Source: Limnoperna fortunei (lineage: Eukaryota > Mollusca > Bivalvia > Mytilida > Modiolidae). Taken from it: a DNA stretch of 64,000 bases. The translations under genes were made by a program, and so were the position numbers. The notes under the pieces were generated by a model. The model worked only from the letters and a program-made list of their open reading frames with translations, was not told where the DNA came from and searched no databases. The stretch is taken from contig OX104124.1 of NCBI GenBank assembly GCA_944474755.1, positions 4,862,437 to 4,926,436 of the forward strand, read 5' to 3'. The first letter of the stretch is position 1; each line of letters begins with the position of its first letter. Positions 11,822 through 22,210 of the stretch are shown piece after piece.

Positions 11822-11893
11822 AGTTTTTGCAGGTTCTGAAGTCCAAGGAAACTTCCTCTGTCGATAGAAGTAATTTGGTTACCATACAGACGC
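11822..11893 (-). CDS. LRR exon, 72 nt, one 24-residue leucine-rich repeat
   Basis: The exon is flanked on the minus strand by CTCTTTACAG and GTAAGTTTTG. It reads RLYGNQITSIDRGSF followed by LGLQNLQKL and matches the LRR consensus at every leucine position, with the conserved Asn in GNQ. The length is exactly 72 nt and the phase is 2-2, the same as the repeat exon at 25.4 kb and compatible with the cap exon at 7.6 kb. It is the only clear host exon inside the 2.5-kb segment bounded by the two inverted transposon copies (10377-12878). It is missing from the second copy of that assembly, where the centre has been deleted. No frame damage is visible. Confidence 0.87.
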
Positions 11894-12359
11894 CTGTAAA
11901 GAGAAAACACTATTGTGTGTAGTATTATAAACACAACTGTAGTTACATGTTATATTACTACTAATAATTTTATTATTTACAAAGCAACTTAAAAATACAT
12001 GAGTATGCAAAATACGTGACAATACGAACATAAGATATTTGTTTTTTTTTTAAAGTATATATAGCTTAAAGTTCATGACTCTACAGCCAATTAAGTGGTT
12101 TTGTTTGTATCAAATTGAAAATATTAACTTGAGCAAAAGACACTCGCAGATATCTAACCAACTTTGGTAAATTCATAAAACTGCTTTTAACATCTTGTTC
12201 CATCGATGGGCACTTTACAGTCAAACCATTAGTGCGTCCTAATAGTACATGCAACAAGTCTTCCGGTTGTCCAAGTAACAATATTCTGAGTGCAAATATA
12301 TCAATCACGATTTCTTGATTCTTTGGTGTGCAGACAGTTCCGAGTAAAATGCAAAGGTT

Positions 12360-12878
12360 AATTGTGGATTGCATTTAACACAGACAGTAGACTCTTCTTG
12401 CAGAGAAGAAGTCAGTTGATTTAACTACAAAATACATGTTATTATGAAAACACTATTTGGGAACACTCGTATGAATCTGACAAAGTAACTGTCGTTCGCC
12501 ATTCTACCGGATACTTAACTATTCGATTCCGTTGGGAGTTTGATAGGAAAATTGCTAAATCACATCATATTTTTCAAAGTAATTGTCAATTTAATCACTT
12601 TTTAACATTCTGTAAATATTACGAATTAAACTTGTCATTCCTTGTTTTCCACAGGAATACTCGTACAGACGGGTAAATCTTGGTGATCCAAATAGTTTCC
12701 AAAGTTGTCAGTTTTTGTTAAAAAAACATACGTGTAAGTTCATTGCCGTCAACTTCAAAGTTAATGTCAAATAGTTCACGTAGGCGTTCCACCATATCAG
12801 GTCTAGTAGATTTTGTCAGATCTGAATTCTTTTTAGTGAAATAGTATTGCCTTTTACTGAGAGCACCACATTCCTCAG
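12360..12878 (-). pseudogene. Possible two-exon gene relic of unknown family, cut by element B
   Basis: On the minus strand 12878-12732 reads in frame LSKRQYYFTKK, NSDLTKSTRPDMVERLRELF and DINFEVDGNELTR. It is charged and protein-like. A GTATGT follows at its end, which could be a donor. A possible second exon follows a TTTTGTAG acceptor near 12425 and contains ESTVCVKC, a Cys-x2-Cys pair, but the frame soon closes. Downstream, 12081-12374 is open in another frame with no known features. The first exon runs directly into the TA border of element B. Joined across B to its far flank (16548 onward), the frame stays open for about 67 codons. I do not recognise the family. The paired cysteines suggest a small zinc-binding protein, which is speculation. 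Confidence 0.4.
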
Positions 12879-13008
12879 TACAGTACTTGAGGTTGAAAAC
12901 GCAACACTTATCAATCCGTCAGCGATCCGTCAGCGTTCCAAAATCCGTCACCAATCAGTCAGATCAGTCAAATCGTTCCCAATCCGTCAGATCATTCCCA
13001 ATCCGTTT

Positions 13009-13026
13009 ATCCGTCAATTGACGGAT
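13009..13026. repeat. 18-bp perfect palindrome in element B
   Basis: ATCCGTCAATTGACGGAT is a perfect palindrome formed by two ATCCGTCA subterminal repeats facing each other. The same palindrome is in element A at 10221-10238. More direct ATCCGTCA copies lie at 12914, 12925, 12943 and 12982. Confidence 0.85.
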
Positions 13027-14880
13027 TTGGAACGATTTGACTGATCTGACGGATTGATTTGCACTGATCGCTCCAATCCGTCCATTCAACTTCCGGTTAG
13101 TAAAATTAATATTTCGAAATGTGAAAATTCGTTTCACTCACAAATATTAAAAGTATAAAAATGTCATCTGTTATGTCCTCATTGATGGATCGTTTTACCT
13201 AATAATAAGGCTAAAACTGGTCTAAAGTTATTAATTATAAAATGGAATTTTACTAATACATCTGTGACGAAATAAAAACATTACATAGTGTAATTTTATT
13301 AACAAAATTATTAAAACAAAGTAAATTTAAAAACGCATACACACAATGACTTTAAAAAATGCATCTAGCGTGCCAAGGCGCACGTCCGTATTTTGAAAGT
13401 GGAAAACGTCTAGTCTAAAGTTATAAAATAAATGGAAATCCCCCCCACCCGACAAAAATCTATCACTAATGCATCTTTGACGTAATATAAACATCACATA
13501 GTGTCATTTTATTAAAAAAAAATAATTAAAAAAGTAATGAAAAAAACCACACACACAATAAATTCAAAAAATATTTGACCTCGCACTCCAAGGCGTACAT
13601 CTCGTATTTGTCTTCAGAAAGTTTTAAAGCGGAAAAAGCGAGAAACACGAAAACGTGAACGCGAAATCGTAACATTTTTCACTTCGCCTTTTCGAGTTAG
13701 CATTGTATGTTTGTTTGAAGTTTGTTTAACACTATTTAAAAAAAAAATATTTTAGTTAATATAATATGACATCGAGTGTTTATTTGGGAAGAGCTGGAGT
13801 ACCAAACAAAACAGCAAACCTTCGACAGGAAAACTGGTGCTCTTTGCAAACTTATAGGGATGAGTCGAGCACACGATCTCGCTGTAAGGATCGAACAGAC
13901 AACTTAGTGATCAATAATAGGTTACTGCTACCTTAACCTCCGAGGTCGAGGTTTTTTTTATTGTAAACGCTTAAATAGGTCATTTGTCGTGGTTTGATCA
14001 GTTTTTTTTCTTTGCCACACTTCCTATGAATTCCGTTGTATAATACTGAATGAGATTTACGACAAAAGCGAAAACATCTATTTATATACTTTATTAACTA
14101 CCCCAAATTGTCACATGAATTTACACAGAATTAAATAAAGAATAAACTTATGTACAAAAGTTCATAACAATTCCGCTGTATAATACTGAATAAAATTTAC
14201 GACAAAAGCGAAAACATCTATTTATATATTTTATCCACTATCTCCTTGTGTCACATGAATTTACACAGAATTAAATCTCAAATAAATAATAAACTACTGT
14301 GCCACAATTCCTAAGAATTCCGCTGTATAATACTGAATAAGATTTACGACAAAAGCGAAAACATCTATTTATATATTTTATTCACTATCTCATTGTGTCA
14401 CATGAATTTACACAGAATTAAATCTCAAATAAAGATTAAACTACTAACCGCGTTTGTATATCGAAGCTTATGAGTTAAATATGCGAACATGTAAGCGTAT
14501 TACGAAAATCAATTCTGCTTTCGCTTTTTAGCCGTCGCAGTTTGTTTATTTTACGATGTCTGTTAAAATAATTCACAGTTAATGATATATAAGTATAAAT
14601 GGTTTCATTTAAATTCGGAAGTACTTAAATTAGTTACTAGATTTAAAAGAGCTACCCAGCGCTGGCGGACATGGGATGTCCTCTCGTTATTTTTTTTGGG
14701 GGGGGTTTGGGGGGGTGGTGGTTCAGGTCATATTAAAATTGCCGCGAACCATAGTGACATGTTAAGTGAGTGTCACGCTCCTTGCACGAAAAAAAAGTAA
14801 ATCTTACGCCCCAACCCATACCCCGTATTTTTTAAGTGGAATTAAAAATTGCCATTTTGTCCATCTTTCTCTAATTGATT

Positions 14881-15130
14881 GAAGGAGCCGAGTGGTGATG
14901 TTAGTTCATCAACTATTGATCGCGTGGTCTGTCAACACTGAGGTTTTGGGTTCGAATCTCACTGCGGGTAGGGTGCACTCGACTTAATTAAAAGGGAGCC
15001 AGTTTTTCTACTGGAGGTCGGGGGTTTTATCCCGGTACTCCGGCTTCCTCCTCAAACAAAAACTGGAAGCCATGATATAGATAAAAAATTGCAGAAGGTG
15101 TATTAAACAATATTTAAACAAGCAAACAAA
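14881..15130 (+). mobile_element. Complete tRNA-derived SINE with 11-bp target duplication
   Basis: The 250-bp insert starts GAAGGAGCCGAGTGGTGATG with a box-A-like AGCCGAGTGGTG. It has a box B, GGTTCGAATC, at 14949-14958, then the CTGGAGGTCGGGGGTTTTAT and GTACTCCGGCTTCCTCC core, and ends in an ACAAGCAAACAAA tail. TCTAATTGATT is duplicated on both sides (14870-14880 and 15131-15141). The left arm of the same element (around 8700) lacks it, so it inserted into an existing copy of the element. Confidence 0.85.
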
Positions 15131-16547
15131 TCTAATTGATTTATTTTGAACTTATTCTCGTCATGAATAAAGCTGAAATACTCTCGCTGAAAGAAAAGCA
15201 AACAATCAATCAATACAATAAGTTAAGGTTTAAATTGAATGACATTCTTTTTAAGGGCAAGTTTTGAAAAGGTTCTGTTTCATCGATATGACACTGTAAT
15301 GACAATGTTAAGACCAAAAGAATTAATGACGTTTTGTTAAAAAAAAATTACTATTTCGTACTGAAACACGTGTCTATCTGCAACACATTTTTACGCTTAA
15401 CTTTAGTATTCGCAGACAATTCTCCCGGCGTTATTGGAGCCTAGGTGGCTGATTGGTTAGTCATCTACAAGTTATCACATGCCTGTCAACAGGTTGCGGA
15501 TTTTCGAACGACTGCAGATAGGGTGCGCCCGACTCCACTTAATTGACAAAAGACTGTCGGTTTTAACCTGTACTCCGGCTTTCTCCCACCACACCCAATA
15601 AAAAATGGACGCCATGAAACAAATGGAACAATCCAGCGTAATTGCATGTATACTTTTTTAAACAACTTTTATTGCCTGTCCAATAAACTTGCGACAAGAA
15701 TCGCTGTATATTTTACAACACAACTTTTTGTTCAGTAAACAATGCGTTTTCAGAGACAATGATTGTTTAACAGTTCATCAACAATTGTTATACACAACAG
15801 TTTTATAATTGTATTTAAAATGTTGTAGACTAATAAAAAACACACAGGCATACATTTAAGTAACTAATAATGATGTCAAAAAGAGGCCACGTTCTTTCCT
15901 AAATGTGAAATAAATCTGTTACTGATTTGGGGAGTCGGGTCGGCTTAATATATGACAAAAATTATAGATGTAACAGGTCGCAAAAAATAAAATAGTCACG
16001 GGAATAAACAAAGAGAATCAATAACATATTACAAAAAAACCATTTACCTCGTCGCTACTGATGTACCTTAAATAGAAGTTTTTTTTGAAGGTTTACAGGA
16101 CTCGGTTCGCAGATATGTCCTGTTTTAAAGAAATGTGCTCAATTATATAATATAAAGAATTTTTTTTTCTTTAAATATGTTTATTTATTCATTTAGAACG
16201 AGACATTGTATTAACAATTCTTTTAAACGCATGTTTTTATTTTATTATAAAAATGGTATAATAAATGCATATATTATATACAAATGACGCAGAATCCGTT
16301 TTATCTTTAAATTATTAATTTATACGAATCTGTCAATAAACTAACCGATTTGTGCATATAATTAAATGACGGATTCTGGATAGCACTGATTGGACTGATC
16401 GCAGTGATCGCTGACGGTTACCAAGGTAATAACGGATTCATAATTTTGGACGGATGTAGTCATCATCAATCCGTCAGCGTTCCAAAATCCGTCAGCAATC
16501 AGTTATCAATCAGTCAAAGTGTTGCGTTTACGGGTGCAAGTACTGTA

Positions 16548-17575
16548 GCTAGAGTATACCGGAAATCAATTCCATATAAAGCTGCTGCCAAACAACCTTA
16601 TGGTGTATGTTCATAAGGGTTAGTTGGTTCAAACTTCTTTCACTATGAATAATTTCAAATAGTACGTAAAAAGCTTTCCTTCCCTTGTTGCAGGTTTTTA
16701 TTTCTGCCTTTTTGCACATTAGGTTAGTGATTTATGTATTTCCAATGTGTATTTTGGAAGAAACTGTTCAGATTTGCTCGTCACCGAGCTTCCATACAAA
16801 TGGAAACTCTGTAGTTAAGCCTCATTTGCGATTTTGATACACTGAGTTGAAACTCCATACTAGTGAATAATTGTAGAATACATCAAGAAGCTTCTGTAAT
16901 GCTTTAAGGCCGATTGATAATGGCGCAGGATAAACATCTAAAGCTGGGTTGCGACGATTAATATTTCTGAGATCTGTGCGGCAATTTGATGACTCTAGCT
17001 TTTTAGGTAGTTTATGAAGTAAAGTGTATATTAGAAGACAGACAAAATTGTGCCTTGAAGAACACATTGTCTAACTTGGAACCACACTGATTCAGCACCT
17101 TTCATTATCACGGCACATTCAGTGGTTAACAAGGAGTCGAGTAATTCCTTTAATCCGAAGTGTTTTAAGTTTACAAATAAGGCCCATGCGCTTGCTTGAT
17201 ATCTAAGAACGCTATAAATACCATGGACAGACAATGTTCAATGTTCAACGACAGACCACACTACTTCAGATAATGCACAGTTAATATTTCATTGTTTATA
17301 TATTCGCGGATTTCCTTTACTTTGTGCATGCGTTCATATCTGCATTTTTTAATAAATAAAAGGTATTCCAACTAACGGCATCATGTTTTGCAACTGCAAG
17401 ACATAATGAAGTGAAAACGCTATGGCGTGATTAATCCAAGTTCCAAATTGTTAGCTCGCGTATACTAGATCTTCGAAGATATTCTGAATTGCTAGATGCA
17501 CCGTTTTTATGTTACCTTAAACATTCTCTTTTGATATGTCATCTAATACGGTTTTCAATATACATGTGCTTGGTT
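16548..17575. repeat. Right flank shared with 63000-64000 (segmental duplication)
   Basis: From GCTAGAGTATACCGG at 16548 onward the sequence matches 63000 to the window end, well beyond the transposon terminus. Shared landmarks include AAAGCTGCTGCCAAACAACC and CTCGCGTATACTAGATCTT. Because the flank outside element B is shared, the two assemblies are copies of one locus rather than two independent insertions of B. Confidence 0.88.
16822..17234 (-). pseudogene. Non-LTR retrotransposon reverse-transcriptase relic (copy 1)
   Basis: Minus-strand fragments in two frames align in order with a non-LTR reverse-transcriptase palm. GLKELLDSLLTTECAVIMKG and VRQCVLQGTILSVF correspond to the region ending in the conserved QG..LS motif. 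LRNINRRNPALDV and ALQKLLDVFYNYSLVW correspond to the region around the catalytic YADD-type motif and the helix after it. A frameshift separates the two halves near 17040, and the expected A-D-D is not preserved. It is therefore dead. A second copy with its own damage lies at 63240-63685 in the duplicated flank. Assignment to a particular LINE clade is not possible by eye. Confidence 0.65.
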
Positions 17576-18214
17576 TTGTGTGGCTTTTGAATAATTTAAG
17601 AATCGCAACATGGTCTAAAGTACATACTACTCTCAAAGAAAAGAAAGGTTCGGGATAGACGCTGTCGTTCGCAGAATTAGATAGTTCTACGCCAAACTGA
17701 ACTGTTGGACAATATATTTGCAGGATTCGAAGGTATAAGAAAATTCCAATTATTAAGTCACCTGCAAGTCCTAGAGTTCTTTACGTAAGGATACGTACAA
17801 GCAATGCCAAAGGATGTGTTAATATCTTAAACAGCTTTAATGTTTAATTTATATTTTCGTTAATATTTTTTTATTTAGTTTTGACTAGCGTTATTTGTGA
17901 GTTAAGCATTGCGCTCAATATTACTTTCTAGATGTATCTGCATCACTAGCCAAGAATGCAGTCTTTTTTATTTTAATGTCTAATATTGTGATAATTCTAG
18001 TCTTTTGAAACCATCTCTGTCTAATCCTAGTTTTATTATAGGGAAATTTTCCAGAATAAAAATGTAAATTTAGAAATCAACTCTTTTACATCAAATGTTA
18101 AGACTGTTTTGTTACAAGAATGAGCAATAGTTGCTAAGGTTATGGTGCAGCTACTGGAACGCAGGCAAGTATAACCTTAAACTGTCTCATCAGATTCTTA
18201 GAAAAAAACGACAA
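17576..18214. other. Intronic stretch, nothing recognised
   Basis: AT-rich, with no ORF, repeat core or RNA-like structure that I could support. Confidence 0.6.
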
Positions 18215-20054
18215 ATTTACACAGAAAACAGCGTTAAAAGTTATTAGACGTGAAGAAACATTATAAAGTATTTACCTTACTCAATATTTCGCTTTTAATT
18301 TCTAATATACGTGTAAAGCTTTGTGGCCCAATGTCCGTGCAATATATTTGTGAAATATATGATTTATATAACAATACTTGCAATATTGAATACTTACATC
18401 AGTTGCTTAAATTGCTTGGTTCAAATTGAATCAGTACTTTTCGAGAAACTTATAATATAACTTAGTGAAGATATAATAGCCTCTCTAAAATTATATAATT
18501 ACGACCGTTGATGGAATTTACCCACATGGTTTTTCTACTTGAAATACGTAGGGTCACACGGGGCTTGTCTAATGGTTACCTTACATTTACAGAGAGCAAA
18601 ACGTAGGGTCACACTTCAACAATGGTGAGTGAACTGATATATCACATCAAATATCTACCTTTTTACAGATAATACGTAAACACTTTTTCAGGCTAGAAAA
18701 TAGTGCTGACAAAAACGAGAGTTAATTCTCTTTTTCAGGCTATTTAGAATTAAACACTATCTGTTTAACATTTAATTCATAAATTAAAGAAAATGCTAAA
18801 CTACAAATATATTATTTTTCTTTGTCAGAAATATAAACAAATTTAACGTTCATACTGTTTTTGACATGTTTGTTAACAGAAGAAACAATATTTATACATG
18901 AGGGTTCTAGTAAATCTCCGATGGATTTTTTCCCTCAAGCGGTGGACCTTACTTTGTATCTTTCTAAAACATGTTGACCAACAAATGAGAAAATGTAAAT
19001 CCAACTAAAATAATTGTGTATATGTTATATGTTAAAAAATATCACATAAATGCACGGTGGTGCCTAATAGTGAAACCAGTATCTAATGGTCTATACAGAA
19101 AGTGTGCAATTTATAGTCATAAATAAGTGACCTCGTAAATGGGATATATCTTACATAAGAGTCACCATAAATAAGTGGGAGAGTTGTTCATTCAGAATTT
19201 AAAGTCAGATGTTTACAATAGCACTCTACGCACATGCAGGCACAATATTTTTCCGTTCTTCCATGAATATATAAGGGCTAGTAAAAAACATTAAATGTAG
19301 CACTTTTTGCATTTGCCTTAACTTTTACTTTTAATGAATTTATTGTAAGTATGCGATCAATTTTTCCATATAGAACATTTATAAATGAAAGCACCCTTAT
19401 TCGTAACCATTTCAAATGTACTTTCTGTACTGATGTTCAATAGACTGCATCCTAAAAGCTTTTTGACAATTTAAATCACCTTAATATAAAAATTATCAAT
19501 GTGATTACGCTCGATTTTATCAATTCTTCCGTGTATTGCACTATTACGGAGCGACAAAAAACCAAAACGATATAAAGACAATTTCAAAACTTAACGGAAT
19601 CACTCAATTGCAGAAAAAAACTAAAGAAAACATGCAAAACTGGAGTATTGGATTGCCTAGAAGAAGTAATAACGTTCTTGACTAAATATAAAAATAACAC
19701 AGTAGAATGAGACTTTGTCACTGTTGCTGTTTTTTTCTTTTTGTTTTGTTTTTTGTTATTGCTTAGTTAAGTATTCAAAAGGAAGCTTCTACACATAACT
19801 CCTGGACAAATTGATATACAATTAAAATAGTATTGAACATAGGTTTATATGTTCAATATGTCTACGATGCTTCCAATAACAATTTCAAATTCATCATTTA
19901 TTTGTCAACCATTATCGTTTATTTTTCGAAAAACGTGACTACAAACTAGACTGAGCGAAAAACGCAATGAATTTAACTTTCCTTTTGTCAACTTCCCGTT
20001 CTTCGATAGCAACAGTCCATCAGCTCCAGTGTATGGCGTGTACATTTCACAACT

Positions 20055-20620
20055 TATACTTTATTCTAGATCCTGCAATAGGTATTCATGTTTGTACACC
20101 GTTCACTGCTTTTAACTACTAAACTACTAAAATATTTGCACCTAGGTGGACGTTATCCCGTCAAACAAAAATTCCATGGATGGTTGTCACAACAAGCGAT
20201 GGGAATTCAATCTCTCAAATACGATCGTACATCTTCGCATAGGTAGTCCTTCTCGATTCATGGATACGACTTAGACATGATTATGAGTAACTCAATGGGT
20301 TTTAAATTAGAGGCAGGCACAGCTTACTTGTCCGGAGCATATGAATGCACCCATCAGCTCAATAGGGTTTGGGTTACTCACTTGCTGCTTTTGTGGGTTT
20401 TTTGTATATGTTTTCTGTATCTATCCCTTTACTTTTGGCTTATGTTGTTCTTCAGGTTTCCTTGCTATTTTTCTCTATTGTACAAGTTGCAATACAATAT
20501 TACGTTCATTAAACTCAACTAAAATTCTTGAAAATGAAAATTATTCATTATTATTTCGAACTAGAAGGAATAAGAGCTGTATTTATGAAAGTCATGGGTA
20601 TATGAAGTCGCAAACTCACT
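20055..20620 (+). pseudogene. Retroelement RT C-terminus and 3' end relic, plus strand
   Basis: The plus strand near 20062 reads YSRSCNRY, matching the YSRSCDRYYDFLDRSLLLT segment of the better-preserved relic at 43072-43326. Downstream are the GAGGCAGGCACAGCTTACTT and ATGAATGCACCCATCAG blocks, which also occur in the 3' ends at 34276-34617 and 42940-43070. The ORFs at 20277-20522 and 20341-20622 run through this repeat in two frames and are not genes. The segment 20450-20765 is repeated at 21630-21935 and about 36000-36280. Confidence 0.55.
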
Positions 20621-20909
20621 AATAAACTTAACATGAAGCTCTTCGGTTTTCGCTAAGTTTGGGAATGGGTTTTTCTCCTTCATACACCGACGAATTCCTC
20701 CCCCACAGCTTTTATTCTTATATAACATCAGAGATATAGACGTGGCAAGGATATTAAGGTTACGTTGCAAACTGACACCTTACTCCTAAGTTAGTGTTTC
20801 TTATCGACAAGTCAAACACGCAGATTTATTATTTACGTCTTTGTTTTCTATTTTCGACTTACATTTCATAAAAGTGACCTCATGGATATTGTCATCAAAG
20901 TGTATGTTT

Positions 20910-21690
20910 AAAACTCAGGTGTGTTGATGTCAGTATTTTGCATATAGTTTGTTGTACTCAGATCATTGTAATTGTCCTCTAAACATAAAAATATGTTGTC
21001 AATTAAAAAATCTAACATTTGACGGATGTGGTCACCAGTATATTTATTATTTGATTTAATGTCATTGACAACGTAGTAAGTAATGTCAGGGCTAATTACC
21101 AGGTACATATATCGTCCGATTCCTTTTTAAAAGCAGCGGTTATTAAGATCTTTAAGCCGAGTATTAAGCTGTATAAGAGGAAAGGCCGTGTAGAGTGTCG
21201 AAAAAGCAAAGGTTTCATGCTGTTACATTTGGGAAGGCATCCAGACCTTAAGATGCCTTTCGAATATTTTACTTTCAAAATTTCATTATGCGACTCCTGA
21301 GAGACGCAAGTTTACTGTATTTTTAAAGCACCAGTCTTATTGATGTTAAAATAGTGGTAAGGATTTTCGATAGAGGTTTCAGGAAACGCTGTTTGTATAG
21401 ATTTAGGTGAAGTGTTGGTATCTGATAGAAGAAGGTAAGATCAACTTTGATATGGAGACCAAAGGATGCAACACCTTTTGTAATTTTCAAGAATCTTCTC
21501 GGACAGCGTAGCGTGTCTTTTAGATAAATATATTTTTGTAAAGGGCCTTATCTGCTGGCGCAGCAACATATTGTTCATGCATGTCGGACATATAGTTTTA
21601 GTAGCATCCAAATTTTTGCAGACTGATGCGTCCGGTTTCCTTGCTATTTTTTCCTCTTGTACAAGTTGCAATTCAATAATGCGTTCATTT
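20910..21690 (-). pseudogene. Reverse-transcriptase relic, probably Penelope-type (copy 1)
   Basis: Reading down the minus strand, frames broken by shifts give CKNLDATKTICPTCMNNML and PFTKIYLSKRHATLSE (N-terminal to the palm). Next come TFAFSTLYTAFP (motif A region) and YTGDHIRQMLDFLIDNIF, the segment before the fingers-palm G-I-P-M-G motif, which is missing. In intact mollusc relatives, as I recall them, motif A reads FDFSTLYT. Here the catalytic Asp is Ala, as in the copy at 36.7 kb. A frameshift lies just before motif A in this copy. A further broken piece of the same region is repeated at about 21960-22200. The Penelope assignment is tentative; a LINE cannot be excluded. Confidence 0.62.
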
Positions 21691-22210
21691 CATTTCAGTA
21701 AAATTCTTGAAAATGGAAACTATCCTTTCATTAGTGTATTAGAAGATATAAGAGCTGTATTTATGAAAGTTATTGATGTATGAAGTCGCAAACTCACTCA
21801 CAAACTTAACATGAAGCCCTTCGGGCTTCACTAAGTTTTTGAATGAGTTTTTCACGTTCTTACACCGACGAATTCCTCTTCAACAGCTTTTATTCGTATA
21901 TAACATCAGAAATATAGACGTGCCAAGGATATTCTTATCAAAGTTTATGTAAAATATAAAAATTCCGCTGTGTCAAAAGCAGATGTCAGTATTTTACATA
22001 TAGATTGCTCTACTCAGATTGTCCTCTAAACATAACAAATATGTCAATAACAAAAATCTAACATTTGACGGATTTGGTATTCAGTTTATTTATTATTTGA
22101 TTTAATGTCATTGATGATGAAGTATGTTTTCTCAGGGCGAATTACCCGCTATATATATATCCTCTGATTCTTTTTTAAAAGCAGCGTTTATTAAGATCTT
22201 TAAGCAGTTT

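Larger units (their letters stand above)
12881..16545 (+). mobile_element. Element B: full-length 3.67-kb non-autonomous TIR element bordered by TA
   Basis: The element begins CAGTACTTGAGGTTGAAAAC at 12881 and ends GGTGCAAGTACTG at 16545, with TA on both sides (12879-12880 and 16546-16547). The termini are inverted repeats of each other. Both subterminal regions hold several ATCCGTCA or TGACGGAT repeats. Inside are an inverted relative of a SINE-like block (about 13760-13960), a G-run, a complete SINE with its own target duplication (14881-15130) and a second degenerate SINE (about 15425-15610). There is no transposase ORF. A TA duplication and CAGT end are typical of Tc1/mariner-type elements. 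Element A is the same element in the opposite orientation, and a third and fourth copy form the assembly at 56766-62997. Confidence 0.78.

Noticed and set aside
12847..13044. Plus-strand ORF rich in Arg, Ser and Gln
   Set aside because: It is only the translation of the ATCCGTCA repeat array at the end of element B.
14949..14958. tRNA-like box B at this and three other places
   Set aside because: The sequences do not fold into complete tRNAs and belong to SINEs with tails and target duplications. No functional tRNA gene is called.
20277..20622. Two overlapping hydrophobic ORFs that look like membrane proteins
   Set aside because: They run through a multicopy retroelement 3' region in two frames. 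The copy at 35.8 kb has neither frame open.
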